This document shows positions 8,107-16,071 of a stretch of 64,000 nt of DNA, in pieces. Source of the DNA: Streptomyces dysideae (GTDB taxonomy: Bacteria > Actinomycetota > Actinomycetes > Streptomycetales > Streptomycetaceae); assembly GCF_001514305.1 (NCBI RefSeq), contig NZ_KQ949107.1:62001-126000 (forward strand). The letters run 5' to 3'. The notes under the pieces are model-generated. The model ran no database searches. It saw only the letters and a list, made by a program, of their open reading frames with translations, and was not told the DNA's origin. Made by a program: the position numbers and the translations under genes. Positions within the stretch are counted from its first letter, which is position 1; each line of letters opens with the position of its first letter.

Positions 8107-9018
8107 TTACCAGCCGACGCGGTCGCAGCCGGTGTGGTCGGCGGGTTCGACCTGCAGGGTGGCGTGGGCGACGCCGTGGCGGTCGCGCAGCAGGTCGCGG
8201 GCCTGGTCGAGGACGGCGTGGCCGTTGGCGCGGTCGGCGGTGACCAGGTGGGCCGTGGCCACGTTCATGCCCGAGGTCAGCGTCCACAGGTGCAGGTCGT
8301 GCACGTCCTTGACGCCGTCGACGGCGGCCAGGTCGTCGGCGACCGCGGCCGGGTCCATGCCCGCCGGGGCGTGCTGGCCGAGGACGGCGAAGACCTCCCG
8401 GCCCAGCGCGACGGCGCGCACCGCGACGAACACTCCGATGGCCAGGGCGACCAGGGTGTCCCAGAACGCCTGCCCGGTCGCGGCGACCAGCCACCCCGCC
8501 GCGATCACCCCGACCGAGCCGGCCGTGTCGGCCACCACCTCCAGATAGGCGCCCTTGACGTTCAGGCTCTCCGCGGCGCCCGACCGCAGCAGGAGCAGGG
8601 CCACGAGGTTGACGGCCAGGCCGATCCCGCCCACGACGAGCATCGGCCCGGAGGAGACCTCGGCGCCGGAGCCGATGCGGCCCACGGCCTCGATCACCAC
8701 ATAGACCGCGACGGCCAGCATCAGCGCCACCGACAGCAGGGAGGCGAACACCTCCGCCCGGTAGGAGCCGTAGGTGCGCCGGCCGGTGGTGTCCGGCCGG
8801 GTGGCGATCCGGGTCGCCACCAGCGCCGCCCCCAGCGCCACGACGTCGGCGGCCATGTGCCCTGCGTCTGACAGCAGCGCCAGCGACCCCGACAGCAGCC
8901 CGTAGACCAGTTCGACCACGAAGAACGAACCGACCAGGGCGAACGACACCGAAAGCCGCCACCGGTACCGCCCTCCCGCGTGACTGCCCACCGCATGGCT
9001 GTGACCGTGTCCGCTCAT
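8107..9018 (-). CDS. CzcD-type cation diffusion facilitator
   Basis: This 303-residue protein has a His-rich N-terminus (MSGHGHSHAVGSH) and six membrane helices. Typical CDF sites are present: LSDAGHMAADVVALG in helix 2 and an acidic pair in YLEVVADTAGSVGVI in helix 5. The C-terminal cytoplasmic domain carries VHDLHLWTLTSG. It should export Zn, Co, Cd or related divalent ions by proton exchange. The ATG at 9018 is preceded by GGGAGG. An upstream extension in frame has no supporting context. Unlike the CDF at 5023 it has the full-length form with a regulatory C-terminal domain. Confidence 0.9.
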   Translation of the reverse strand: MSGHGHSHAVGSHAGGRYRWRLSVSFALVGSFFVVELVYGLLSGSLALLSDAGHMAADVVALGAALVATRIATRPDTTGRRTYGSYRAEVFASLLSVALMLAVAVYVVIEAVGRIGSGAEVSSGPMLVVGGIGLAVNLVALLLLRSGAAESLNVKGAYLEVVADTAGSVGVIAAGWLVAATGQAFWDTLVALAIGVFVAVRAVALGREVFAVLGQHAPAGMDPAAVADDLAAVDGVKDVHDLHLWTLTSGMNVATAHLVTADRANGHAVLDQARDLLRDRHGVAHATLQVEPADHTGCDRVGW

Positions 9019-9293
9019 GACCGCGTGTCCTCCCCTGTCTGCCGTGCCCGTCGAACGCAGGGAAGCACAGCGGGAATCAAAGCCGCAAAGGCTGCATCGG
9101 TGACCGTTGTCATGACCGATAACAAGGCGCTGACCTGCGCAAACGCGGAGCCCATGTGGTGAGGCGCGGTGAGGGGCACCCGGCGGCGGGACGGGCGGGC
9201 GCGGCTGGGTAGGCTGCCGGAGACGTACCGACACGTATCCCGTGACGTTGCCCTCCTCGACCGCACGACGGACTCCTCGAAGGCCCGATCCCC

Positions 9294-9965
9294 ATGCGAC
9301 CGCTCCGCCCGACCGGCTCCGCCTCCCCGGCGTCCGGTGTGCTGCGCGGAATGCGCGCCGGTGTGCTGGCGGTGCTGTGCGTCCTGCTGCCGCTGGCGGG
9401 ACACGCCCTGACCCAGAGCCATGCGCCCCGCTGGATCATCATCGCGACCGTCGCCGCCGTCGCCGTGCCCGGCGCGGCGGTGCTGACCCGGCACCGGCTG
9501 ACGGACGCCCAGGTGGTTGCAGTCCTCACGGCCGCGCAGGTCGCCTCCCACGTCGCGTATGCGCTGCCCGGCGCCTGCCGGGCGGTGACGGGAGAGGAAA
9601 CGGCGCCGCCCGGCCTGTACGCCGTGGTCGAGCACGGCGCCGATGCCGGGCCACCGGCCGGTGTGCTGCTGGCCGGGCACCTGGTCACCGTGATCATCGC
9701 CGCCCGGCTGCTGGGTGTCGGCGAGCAGTTGCTGTGGCGCAGCGGGCCGCTGCTGGCCGCCGTACGACGTCTGCTGCTGTTCCTCTGGCCGCTGCTCGGC
9801 CGCGTCCACGGCACCGGGCCAGAGGTCTCCGTCCACGTGACCACGGCGCCGCTGCGGTCGGCGGTACTGACACGTCTGCGGGAGGGCAGGGCGCCGCCGC
9901 GCCGTGCACGCGCATCCCTCGCCCCTCTCCGGCCGATGCCGGTCGGCGGCCCGCTCCTGCCCTGA
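9294..9965 (+). CDS. Multi-pass membrane protein at the head of the copper block
   Basis: This 223-residue protein has about four to five hydrophobic helices and an Arg-rich, cytosolic-looking C-terminus. I recognise no catalytic or binding motif apart from histidines in or near the helices (AGHALTQSH, SHVAY, EHGADAG). It resembles unnamed proteins that accompany CopC and CtaG genes in Streptomyces. It lies 89 bp upstream of a CopC gene, separated by a hairpin, and may be cotranscribed. A role in copper handling is inferred from context only. Confidence 0.65.
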   Translation: MRPLRPTGSASPASGVLRGMRAGVLAVLCVLLPLAGHALTQSHAPRWIIIATVAAVAVPGAAVLTRHRLTDAQVVAVLTAAQVASHVAYALPGACRAVTGEETAPPGLYAVVEHGADAGPPAGVLLAGHLVTVIIAARLLGVGEQLLWRSGPLLAAVRRLLLFLWPLLGRVHGTGPEVSVHVTTAPLRSAVLTRLREGRAPPRRARASLAPLRPMPVGGPLLP

Positions 9966-9972
9966 CGGGCGC

Positions 9973-10010
9973 GACGGGAGGGCCGCCCCGCAGGGCCGGT
10001 CCCTCCCGTC
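9973..10010 (+). terminator. Hairpin between the membrane protein and CopC genes
   Basis: A 10-bp perfect stem (GACGGGAGGG at 9973-9982 with CCCTCCCGTC at 10001-10010) could terminate or attenuate transcription ahead of the CopC gene. There is no T-run. Confidence 0.55.
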
Positions 10011-10054
10011 CCGGCGGCCGTACGCCGCCGGGGGACGACAGAAAGTCCCACACC

Positions 10055-10660
10055 ATGTACGTCACCGAACGGCGTGCCGCCCGCACCGCGGCACGCGTCC
10101 TCGTCGTACCAGCCGCCCTGGTGGTGGCTCTGGCCACGGCCGTCCCCCAGGCCGTGGCCCACACCGAACTGGAAACCCGCAGCCCGGGAGCCGACGCCTC
10201 GCTCGCAGGACTGCCGCCGCGCGTGACGCTGACCTTCAGTGACACCATGACCGAGAAGTACGCCCAGGTCGCCGTGACCGCGGCGGACGGCACATCCGTG
10301 GCCCAGGGCGAGCCGGAGGTCGACGGCGACACGGTCACGCTCGCCCTCGACACCGGCGCTCCGGCGGGCCGGTACACCGTGGGCTACCGGGTGGTGTCCG
10401 CCGACGGGCATCCCGTCTCCGGTTCGTACGCCTTCACCGTCAAGGCCGCACAGACCGCCCGGGCAACGCCCGTCCCGTCCGCCACCGCCCAGGACACGGC
10501 ACCCGCGTCCTCCGCCCCGGCGCCGAAGGTGGACCAGGCCGGCGACGGCGGCTCCTCCGGCATGACCGTGCCGGTACTCGCCGGGGCCGGGGTGCTGGCG
10601 GTGGCCGGGGCCGTCGGCGTCTACGCGGCGCGACGCAGGCGGACTCGCCATGGCGACTGA
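10055..10660 (+). CDS. CopC domain copper-binding protein with C-terminal membrane anchor
   Basis: This 201-residue protein has a signal peptide ending in QAVAHTELETRSPGAD. The mature N-terminal His after AVA is the usual Cu(II) ligand of CopC. The beta-barrel includes VTLTFSDTM and VVSADGHPVSGSYAF, where the second conserved His sits. A Ser/Ala/Pro linker leads to a final membrane helix (VPVLAGAGVLAVAGAVGVYAARRRR). It binds copper outside the membrane and probably hands it to CopD-type proteins. The gene overlaps the start of the CopD-CtaG gene by 11 bases. Confidence 0.92.
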   Translation: MYVTERRAARTAARVLVVPAALVVALATAVPQAVAHTELETRSPGADASLAGLPPRVTLTFSDTMTEKYAQVAVTAADGTSVAQGEPEVDGDTVTLALDTGAPAGRYTVGYRVVSADGHPVSGSYAFTVKAAQTARATPVPSATAQDTAPASSAPAPKVDQAGDGGSSGMTVPVLAGAGVLAVAGAVGVYAARRRRTRHGD

Positions 10661-12713
10661 CACCAAGACGACCGAGATGGCCAGGACGGCCGGTGCCCGG
10701 CAGCTGCCCCGGCTGCCCTTGGTCCTGGCCGCGGCGGCCGGGGCCTGCGTGGCCGTCGCGCTGGCCGCGGTGTGGGCCGGCGGCGGCGTGAGCACTGCGG
10801 TCCCGGGGATCGCGGATGCCGGGGCACTGACCGCGTGGGGGCTCCCGACTGCCCGTACGCTCGCGGACGCCTCGGCCGTGGCCACCGTCGGGGCGCTGCT
10901 GCTGGTCGTGGTGCTGCTGCCGGGCGGCACGCGGCTCAGCCCGGCGCAGCTGCGATATCTGACCTGGGCGGCGGTCTCGGCCGCGGTGTGGGTCGTCGCC
11001 TCGGTGGCCGCCCTGGTGTTCACCCTCTCCGACCTGTTCGCTCGGCCCGTCGGTGACATCGTCACACCCGACGTCGTGGCGGACTTCGTCACCACCGACA
11101 CCCAGGGCCGCTCCTCCGCGATGACGGCGGCCGCCGCCGGGGTGATCGCCACGCTGTGCGTGGGCGTCGGCACCGCCCGCTGGGCCCGTCTGGCGCTCGT
11201 CCTCGCGCTGGCGGGGCTGCTGCCGCCCGCCTTCGCCGGGCACTCCTCGGCGTCCGGCAACCACGACGCGGCGGTGACCAGCCTCGCCCTGCACCTGGTC
11301 GGGGTGGCGGTCTGGGTGGGCGGGCTGGTCTTCGTGCTGGTGGCCGCCGCCCGCCGAGAGGAGCAAGCGGCGGACGCGGTACGGCGGTTCAGCCCGCTGG
11401 CCGGCTGGGCGCTGCTCACGGTCGCGGCCAGCGGCATCGTCAACGCCGCCGTCCGGCTGCCGTCGCTGTCCGAGGTGTTCGCCAGCCGGTACGGGCTGAT
11501 GCTTCTCGGCAAGGCTGCGGCGCTCGCCGTGCTGGGCGGCATCGGCTGGTGGCACCGCCGGCGCACCCTGCCGGCCCTGGCCGAGGGCAGGCGCAGGGGG
11601 TTCGTCCGGCTGGCCGCCGGTGAACTGCTGCTCATGGCGGCGGCGATCGGCCTCGCGGTCGGCCTGTCGCGCACGCCCGCGCCCGGCGCGGACGATGCCT
11701 CCCTGTCCCCGGCCGAGGAACTGCTGGGCTTCGCCATGCCGCCACCGCTCGGCAACTTCCCCTGGACCCCGCTGTTCACCCAGTGGCACTTCGACCCGCT
11801 GTTCGCCTTCGGCACCGCGGCCGCCGCCCTTCTGTACCTGGCCGGCGCACGCAAGCTGCGGGCCCGGGGCGACAAGTGGCCCATCGGGCGGACGATTTCA
11901 TGGCTGCTGGGCCTGGCGGTGACCGTGCTCGCCACCATGAGCGGGCTCGCCACCTACGGCAAGGTCATGTTCAGCGTGCACATGGGCCAGCACATGATCC
12001 TGGCGATGACGGTGCCCATCCTGCTCGCCCTCGGCGCCCCCGCCACCCTCGCTTTGCGGACCCTGCCCGCCGCCCCCAAGGACTCCCCGGACGGGCCGCG
12101 GGAGATGCTGCTGAAACTCCTGCACAGCCGCTACGTGAAGGTGATCTCGAACCCGGTGGTGGCGAGCGTGCTGTTCATCGGCAGTGCCTTCGCCGTCTAC
12201 TACACATCCCTGTTCGAGACCCTGATGCGCAGCCATCTGGGGCATCTGTTCATGCTGGTGCACTTCCTCGCCGTGGGCCTGCTGTTCTTCTGGGTGATCA
12301 TCGGCATCGACCCCGGCCCGCGCCGACCGCCCCACCTGGGGCGGCTGTTCGTGCTGATCCTGACGATGCCGTTCCACTCCTGGTTCAGCATCTCCCTGAT
12401 GAGCTCCACCGCGCTGATCGGCGAGGGCTGGTGGACGCTGCTGGAGAGGCCCTGGGTCGAGGATCCGATGGCCGACCAGTACAACGCCGGCGCCATCGCC
12501 TGGGCCACCGGCGACATCCCCGTCCTGATCACCACGATCATCCTGGCGATCCAGTGGATCCGCGCCGACCTGCGTGAGGCCCGCCGCGTCGACCGGCAGA
12601 TCGACCGCGGCGACGCGGGCGACCCGCTCGCCGCCTACAACGCCTACCTGGCGAGCCTGCACGCCCGCGACCGCCGCCCGGCCCGCTCCGGCACTCCGAA
12701 GAAGGACGCATGA
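10650..12713 (+). CDS. CopD-CtaG fusion: copper import and cytochrome oxidase assembly membrane protein
   Basis: This 687-residue protein has two membrane domains. The N-terminal half (about 30-345) resembles CopD, with HLVGVAVWVGGLVFVL and FSPLAGWALL motifs. The C-terminal half (about 375-650) resembles caa3_CtaG, with QWHFDPL, HMGQHMILAM, MLVHFLAVGLLF and DPGPRRPP. Both families handle copper in or outside the membrane. CtaG-type proteins help to metallate cytochrome oxidase. This fusion is frequent in actinobacteria. The gene overlaps the CopC gene upstream and the DsbA-like gene downstream (ATGA), so the three form one translation unit. Confidence 0.93.
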   Translation: MATDTKTTEMARTAGARQLPRLPLVLAAAAGACVAVALAAVWAGGGVSTAVPGIADAGALTAWGLPTARTLADASAVATVGALLLVVVLLPGGTRLSPAQLRYLTWAAVSAAVWVVASVAALVFTLSDLFARPVGDIVTPDVVADFVTTDTQGRSSAMTAAAAGVIATLCVGVGTARWARLALVLALAGLLPPAFAGHSSASGNHDAAVTSLALHLVGVAVWVGGLVFVLVAAARREEQAADAVRRFSPLAGWALLTVAASGIVNAAVRLPSLSEVFASRYGLMLLGKAAALAVLGGIGWWHRRRTLPALAEGRRRGFVRLAAGELLLMAAAIGLAVGLSRTPAPGADDASLSPAEELLGFAMPPPLGNFPWTPLFTQWHFDPLFAFGTAAAALLYLAGARKLRARGDKWPIGRTISWLLGLAVTVLATMSGLATYGKVMFSVHMGQHMILAMTVPILLALGAPATLALRTLPAAPKDSPDGPREMLLKLLHSRYVKVISNPVVASVLFIGSAFAVYYTSLFETLMRSHLGHLFMLVHFLAVGLLFFWVIIGIDPGPRRPPHLGRLFVLILTMPFHSWFSISLMSSTALIGEGWWTLLERPWVEDPMADQYNAGAIAWATGDIPVLITTIILAIQWIRADLREARRVDRQIDRGDAGDPLAAYNAYLASLHARDRRPARSGTPKKDA

Positions 12714-13381
12714 AGAAGATCAAGAAGCACCTGATCGTCGCCGCGGTGCTGCTGGCCGGCTTCGCCGCAGCCCTCGGCTCCTACCTGCTGCTCGCCCCGG
12801 ACAGCCGGAGCGGGGGCGGCGGCCTGGACGTGCAGCCCGCCGCCGAGGCCCTGCCGGTACGGGACTCCACCCACCGCCTCACCGACCCGAACAAGAGCGA
12901 ACTGACGATCGTGGAATTCCTCGACTTCGAGTGCGAGGCGTGCGGCGCGTACCACCCGGTCGTCGAGAAGCTGCGCGCCGAGTACGGCGACCGGGTCACC
13001 TTCGTCGCCCGTTACTTCCCCATGCCCGGTCACCGCAACGGCGAACTCGCCGCCCGCACCGCCGAAGCCGCCGCCCGCCAGGGCAAGTTCGAGGAGATGT
13101 ACACCAAGCTGTTCACCACGCAGCAGGAGTGGGGTGAGTCACAGGACTGGAAGGAGGACGTCTTCCGCGGCTACGCAAAGCAACTCGGTTTGGACATGAA
13201 CAAGTTCGACACCGACCTCACGGATCCGGAAACCGCCGGACGCGTCCAGGACGACCAGCGTGACGGACTCGGCCTGGGCGTGCAGGGCACCCCGACCTTC
13301 TTCCTCGACGGAGAGAAGATCCCGAATCCCGGCTCCTACGAGGAGTTCAAGGCCCTCATCGACGACCGGCTGACCGACTGA
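12710..13381 (+). CDS. Membrane-anchored DsbA-family thiol-disulfide oxidoreductase
   Basis: This 223-residue protein has an N-terminal signal anchor (KKHLIVAAVLLAGFAAALGSYLLL). A thioredoxin-fold domain follows, with the CxxC active site FECEACGAY and the cis-Pro loop GVQGTPTFFLDG. DsbA-like proteins of this type oxidise or reduce extracytoplasmic cysteines. Next to CopC and CtaG it may keep copper-binding thiols in the right redox state. Its ATG overlaps the CopD-CtaG stop. Confidence 0.92.
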   Translation: MKKIKKHLIVAAVLLAGFAAALGSYLLLAPDSRSGGGGLDVQPAAEALPVRDSTHRLTDPNKSELTIVEFLDFECEACGAYHPVVEKLRAEYGDRVTFVARYFPMPGHRNGELAARTAEAAARQGKFEEMYTKLFTTQQEWGESQDWKEDVFRGYAKQLGLDMNKFDTDLTDPETAGRVQDDQRDGLGLGVQGTPTFFLDGEKIPNPGSYEEFKALIDDRLTD

Positions 13382-13401
13382 CCGGGCAAGGAGGACGGTT
13401 C

Positions 13402-13926
13402 ATGCAGTACTTGATCGACCAGGCCCGCGTCTTCCGCGCCCGCGCCGCCGCGCACGGCCTGGACCTCGGCCTCAACACCCAGGCCCACCGGCCCCGCGCC
13501 ATGTTCATCGCCTGTTCCGACGCCCGGATGGTCCCGGCCCTCGTCATGGGCAGCCGCCCGGGCGACCTGTTCGAACTGCGCACCTACGGCGGTCTGATCC
13601 CCCACCACAACCCCCAGGGGCCGACCGCCGAGTCGCGGACCGTCGAACACGCCGTCCGGGATCTGGAGGTCACCGACATCATCGTCTGCGGCCACTCCCA
13701 CTGCGCGGTCGTCGACGCCGCGGTGGCCGACTACGACGGGCCGTCACTGGTGACGGCAGCCGGTCACTGGCACACCCTGACCCAGCTCGACGCCCTCAGC
13801 GGCTACCCGTGCGTCAAACCCCGGCTCGCCGACCGCACCCTGCGCCTGCACGCCTGGTTCCACGAGATCGACACCGGCGCCACCCTGCAGTACGCCCCGC
13901 TGGCCAGCGCCTTCCTCCCGCTGTGA
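13402..13926 (+). CDS. Beta-class carbonic anhydrase
   Basis: At 174 residues it is on the short side for the family. The zinc site is intact: CSDAR (Cys and the Asp-Arg dyad) and, further on, HSHC. The GDLFELRTYGG element of the family is also present. It interconverts CO2 and bicarbonate in the cytoplasm. It lies 20 bases after the DsbA-like gene with AAGGAGGA before its ATG, so it belongs to the copper block's transcription unit. A second enzyme of the same class is at 26529. Confidence 0.92.
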   Translation: MQYLIDQARVFRARAAAHGLDLGLNTQAHRPRAMFIACSDARMVPALVMGSRPGDLFELRTYGGLIPHHNPQGPTAESRTVEHAVRDLEVTDIIVCGHSHCAVVDAAVADYDGPSLVTAAGHWHTLTQLDALSGYPCVKPRLADRTLRLHAWFHEIDTGATLQYAPLASAFLPL

Positions 13927-13967
13927 ACACCCCGCACCGACCCGACGTATACGACAAGGTGACCGCC

Positions 13968-14423
13968 GTGACCACCCGCAAGACCCCCGCCTACGACGAA
14001 CGCCTGACGGCCCCCAAAGCCTGGTGGGTCATCGCCGTCCTCTTCGGCCTCTCTCTGGCCCTGGTCTTCCTGCCCTACGGTCCGATCGCCGCGCTGATCG
14101 CGCTGATGGCGGGCACGGGCCTGGCCGGGTTCCTCGTCAGTGCCCAGGGCAGCATGCGCATCCGGGTCACCGCCGGCCTGCTCGTCGTCGGCGACGCTCG
14201 TATCCCCCTGACCGCGCTGGGCGAACCGCAGGTCCTCGACGGTGAGGAGGCGCGGGCCTGGCGGACGCACAAGGCGGACCTGCGGGCCTTCATGGTGATG
14301 CGCAGCTACATTCCCACCGCGGTCCGCGTCGAGGTCACCGACCCCGACGACCCCACCCCGTACGTCTATGTCTCCACCCGTGCGCCCGACCGGCTTGCCG
14401 CGGCGCTCCGTGCCGCCGCCTGA
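13968..14423 (+). CDS. DUF3093 family membrane protein
   Basis: With the GTG at 13968 (VTTRKTPAYDERLTAPKAWW) and AAGGTGA five bases upstream, the product is 151 residues, the usual DUF3093 length. Two adjacent membrane helices follow the KAWW motif, then a beta-rich cytosolic domain ending in RAPDRLAAAL. The function is unknown. Upstream GTG codons in frame at 13923, overlapping the carbonic anhydrase stop, are alternatives but have no ribosome binding site. Confidence 0.8.
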   Translation: MTTRKTPAYDERLTAPKAWWVIAVLFGLSLALVFLPYGPIAALIALMAGTGLAGFLVSAQGSMRIRVTAGLLVVGDARIPLTALGEPQVLDGEEARAWRTHKADLRAFMVMRSYIPTAVRVEVTDPDDPTPYVYVSTRAPDRLAAALRAAA

Positions 14424-14456
14424 CATGAGGCGGGCGAGGGAGGATGATGGGCGGCC

Positions 14457-15254
14457 GTGCCAGGTGATCACGTGACGGCGTACGACGGCCGGGAGGGTGT
14501 GCGGCAGGATCGTGCCGGAGCGTGCGTGCGGGCCGGGTTGTTCGCGCTCGTCGGCAGCGTGCTGGCCGCTCTGGGCCACCACGCGGTTGCCGAGGGTGCG
14601 GTGCCGTGGCGCCTGGTGGCGGTCTTCGCTGTCGCCCAGTTCGCCGCCGCCTGGCCCTTCGCCCGCCGCCGCTTCTCGCTGCCGGCGGTCATCGGCTGCA
14701 CGCTCGCCGCGCAGGGCGCGCTGCACCTCGCCCTGACCCGGGCGGGCGGCGCCCATCACACCGAGCCCGGCCACGGTGGCCACGCCGGGCATGCCGCGAT
14801 GGCGACGAGCGACGGACACGCCTGGCACCACGCCGGAACGGCCATGACCACGGCCCACGTGGCAGCCGCTCTCGCGGTCGCCTGGCTGCTCCACCGCGCC
14901 GATACGGCCGTCACCGTGGCCCTGGCCGCCGCCCGGACCGTGCGGGCGGCCGCGGCCTCCGCCCTGGCCCGCGTGGTGCCGTGCCTCACCGGTGCCACCG
15001 CGCTCACGCCGCGCAGCGTGCGGCTCGTCGGCCGCTTCACGCTCCCGGCCGCTCCACGGACACGGACTCTCGACCATGCGCTGGTGCGCAGGGGACCTCC
15101 GGGACGCGAGCGCGTCCCGGTCATCCCCCATCTCCGGGCCCGGCTTCGGCCTGCCCGGCTTCATCACCAGCAAGGAGTCCTCCTGTGTCTTCGTCCCCGC
15201 ACCCCCTGCGCCGTACTGTGCGCAGGGCCGGCATCGTCGGCACCCTCGCGCTGA
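14457..15254 (+). CDS. His/Met-rich multi-pass membrane protein, paralogue of the one at 18184
   Basis: This 265-residue protein has about four membrane helices and a central loop dense in His, Gly and Met (PGHGGHAGHAAMATSDGHAW). It ends in an Arg-rich tail that contains LDHALVRRGPPG. A second copy at 18184 has the same length and order of elements. The loop looks like a soft-metal ligand set, and the setting suggests copper. The final 23 or so residues overlap the YcnI gene in another frame. A GTG at 14472 with AGGTGA before it is an alternative start. Confidence 0.7.
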   Translation: MPGDHVTAYDGREGVRQDRAGACVRAGLFALVGSVLAALGHHAVAEGAVPWRLVAVFAVAQFAAAWPFARRRFSLPAVIGCTLAAQGALHLALTRAGGAHHTEPGHGGHAGHAAMATSDGHAWHHAGTAMTTAHVAAALAVAWLLHRADTAVTVALAAARTVRAAAASALARVVPCLTGATALTPRSVRLVGRFTLPAAPRTRTLDHALVRRGPPGRERVPVIPHLRARLRPARLHHQQGVLLCLRPRTPCAVLCAGPASSAPSR

Positions 15255-15919
15255 CAGCCTTCTTCGCCCTGGCCGGTCCGGCCGCCGCACACGTGGAGGT
15301 CGAGGCCGACACCGCGCAGGCCCTGGCCGAGAACGTCACGCTCACCTTCGTCTCCGAGGCCGAGTCCACCACCGCGGGCTTCACGCAGGTACGCGTGGTC
15401 CTGCCCGAGGGCATCGCACCCGGCGACGTCACGCTCGAAGAGGCGCCCAAGGGCTGGAAGTTCAAGGCGACCGCCGACGGCTACACGGTCGGCGGCCCCG
15501 AGATCGCCACCGGCACGGATGGCGAGCACAAGATCAAGGTCCGGCAGCTTCCGGACGCCAGGGAGCTCGCGTTCAAGGCCGTCGAGACCTACGGCGACGG
15601 CAAGATCTCCCGATGGATCGAGCTGCCCACCGGCGGCGCGGAACCCGAAGAGCCCGCCCCCGTACTGAAGCTGAAGGCAGCCGCCGCGGGCGCCACCCCC
15701 GTCAGCCCCAGCCCCACCGCGAGCGAGCCCGCCGCCCCGACACCGTCGGCCACCGAGCCCGCCTCTCCCGCCGCGGCCTCCCAAGCGGCCGCCGACGAGA
15801 AGGACGAGGGCAGCTCGACCGGGCTGATCGTCGGCGGGGCGGTCGCGGCGCTGCTCGCCCTCGGCGGCGGCGCGTGGTGGTGGCTGAGCAGGCGGCGGGC
15901 CACCTCCGGGGCCGGCTGA
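15185..15919 (+). CDS. YcnI/DUF1775 family exported protein with C-terminal anchor
   Basis: This 244-residue protein starts at GTG, eight bases after AAGGAG. It has a signal peptide (LALTAFFALAGPAAAHVEVE) with the conserved His at the predicted mature N-terminus, a copper ligand in YcnI proteins. The DUF1775 beta-sandwich carries VVLPEGIAPGDV and ISRWIELP. A Pro/Ala/Thr-rich linker leads to a final membrane helix and an SRRR tail. YcnI, CopC and CopD proteins often occur together. The CopC-CopD fusion follows 152 bp downstream. Confidence 0.88.
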   Translation: MSSSPHPLRRTVRRAGIVGTLALTAFFALAGPAAAHVEVEADTAQALAENVTLTFVSEAESTTAGFTQVRVVLPEGIAPGDVTLEEAPKGWKFKATADGYTVGGPEIATGTDGEHKIKVRQLPDARELAFKAVETYGDGKISRWIELPTGGAEPEEPAPVLKLKAAAAGATPVSPSPTASEPAAPTPSATEPASPAAASQAAADEKDEGSSTGLIVGGAVAALLALGGGAWWWLSRRRATSGAG

Positions 15920-16071
15920 TCCATTCCCCGCCCCGCAGCGCGTGCGGGGCCAGCACCGGCGGCACGCCCGGACGTCCGTGGCGTGCCGGCCGGTGGGGTG
16001 CTGTTGAACACCGCGTGCGGACACCTTTCGTACGCATCCGCGATCCACGAGCCGGGACCGGGAGACACGAC

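Noticed and set aside
9110..11953. A 947-codon minus-strand frame over the CopC and CopD-CtaG genes
   Set aside because: It is Ser/Ala/Arg-rich translation of antisense sequence; the plus-strand genes have clear signals and family motifs.
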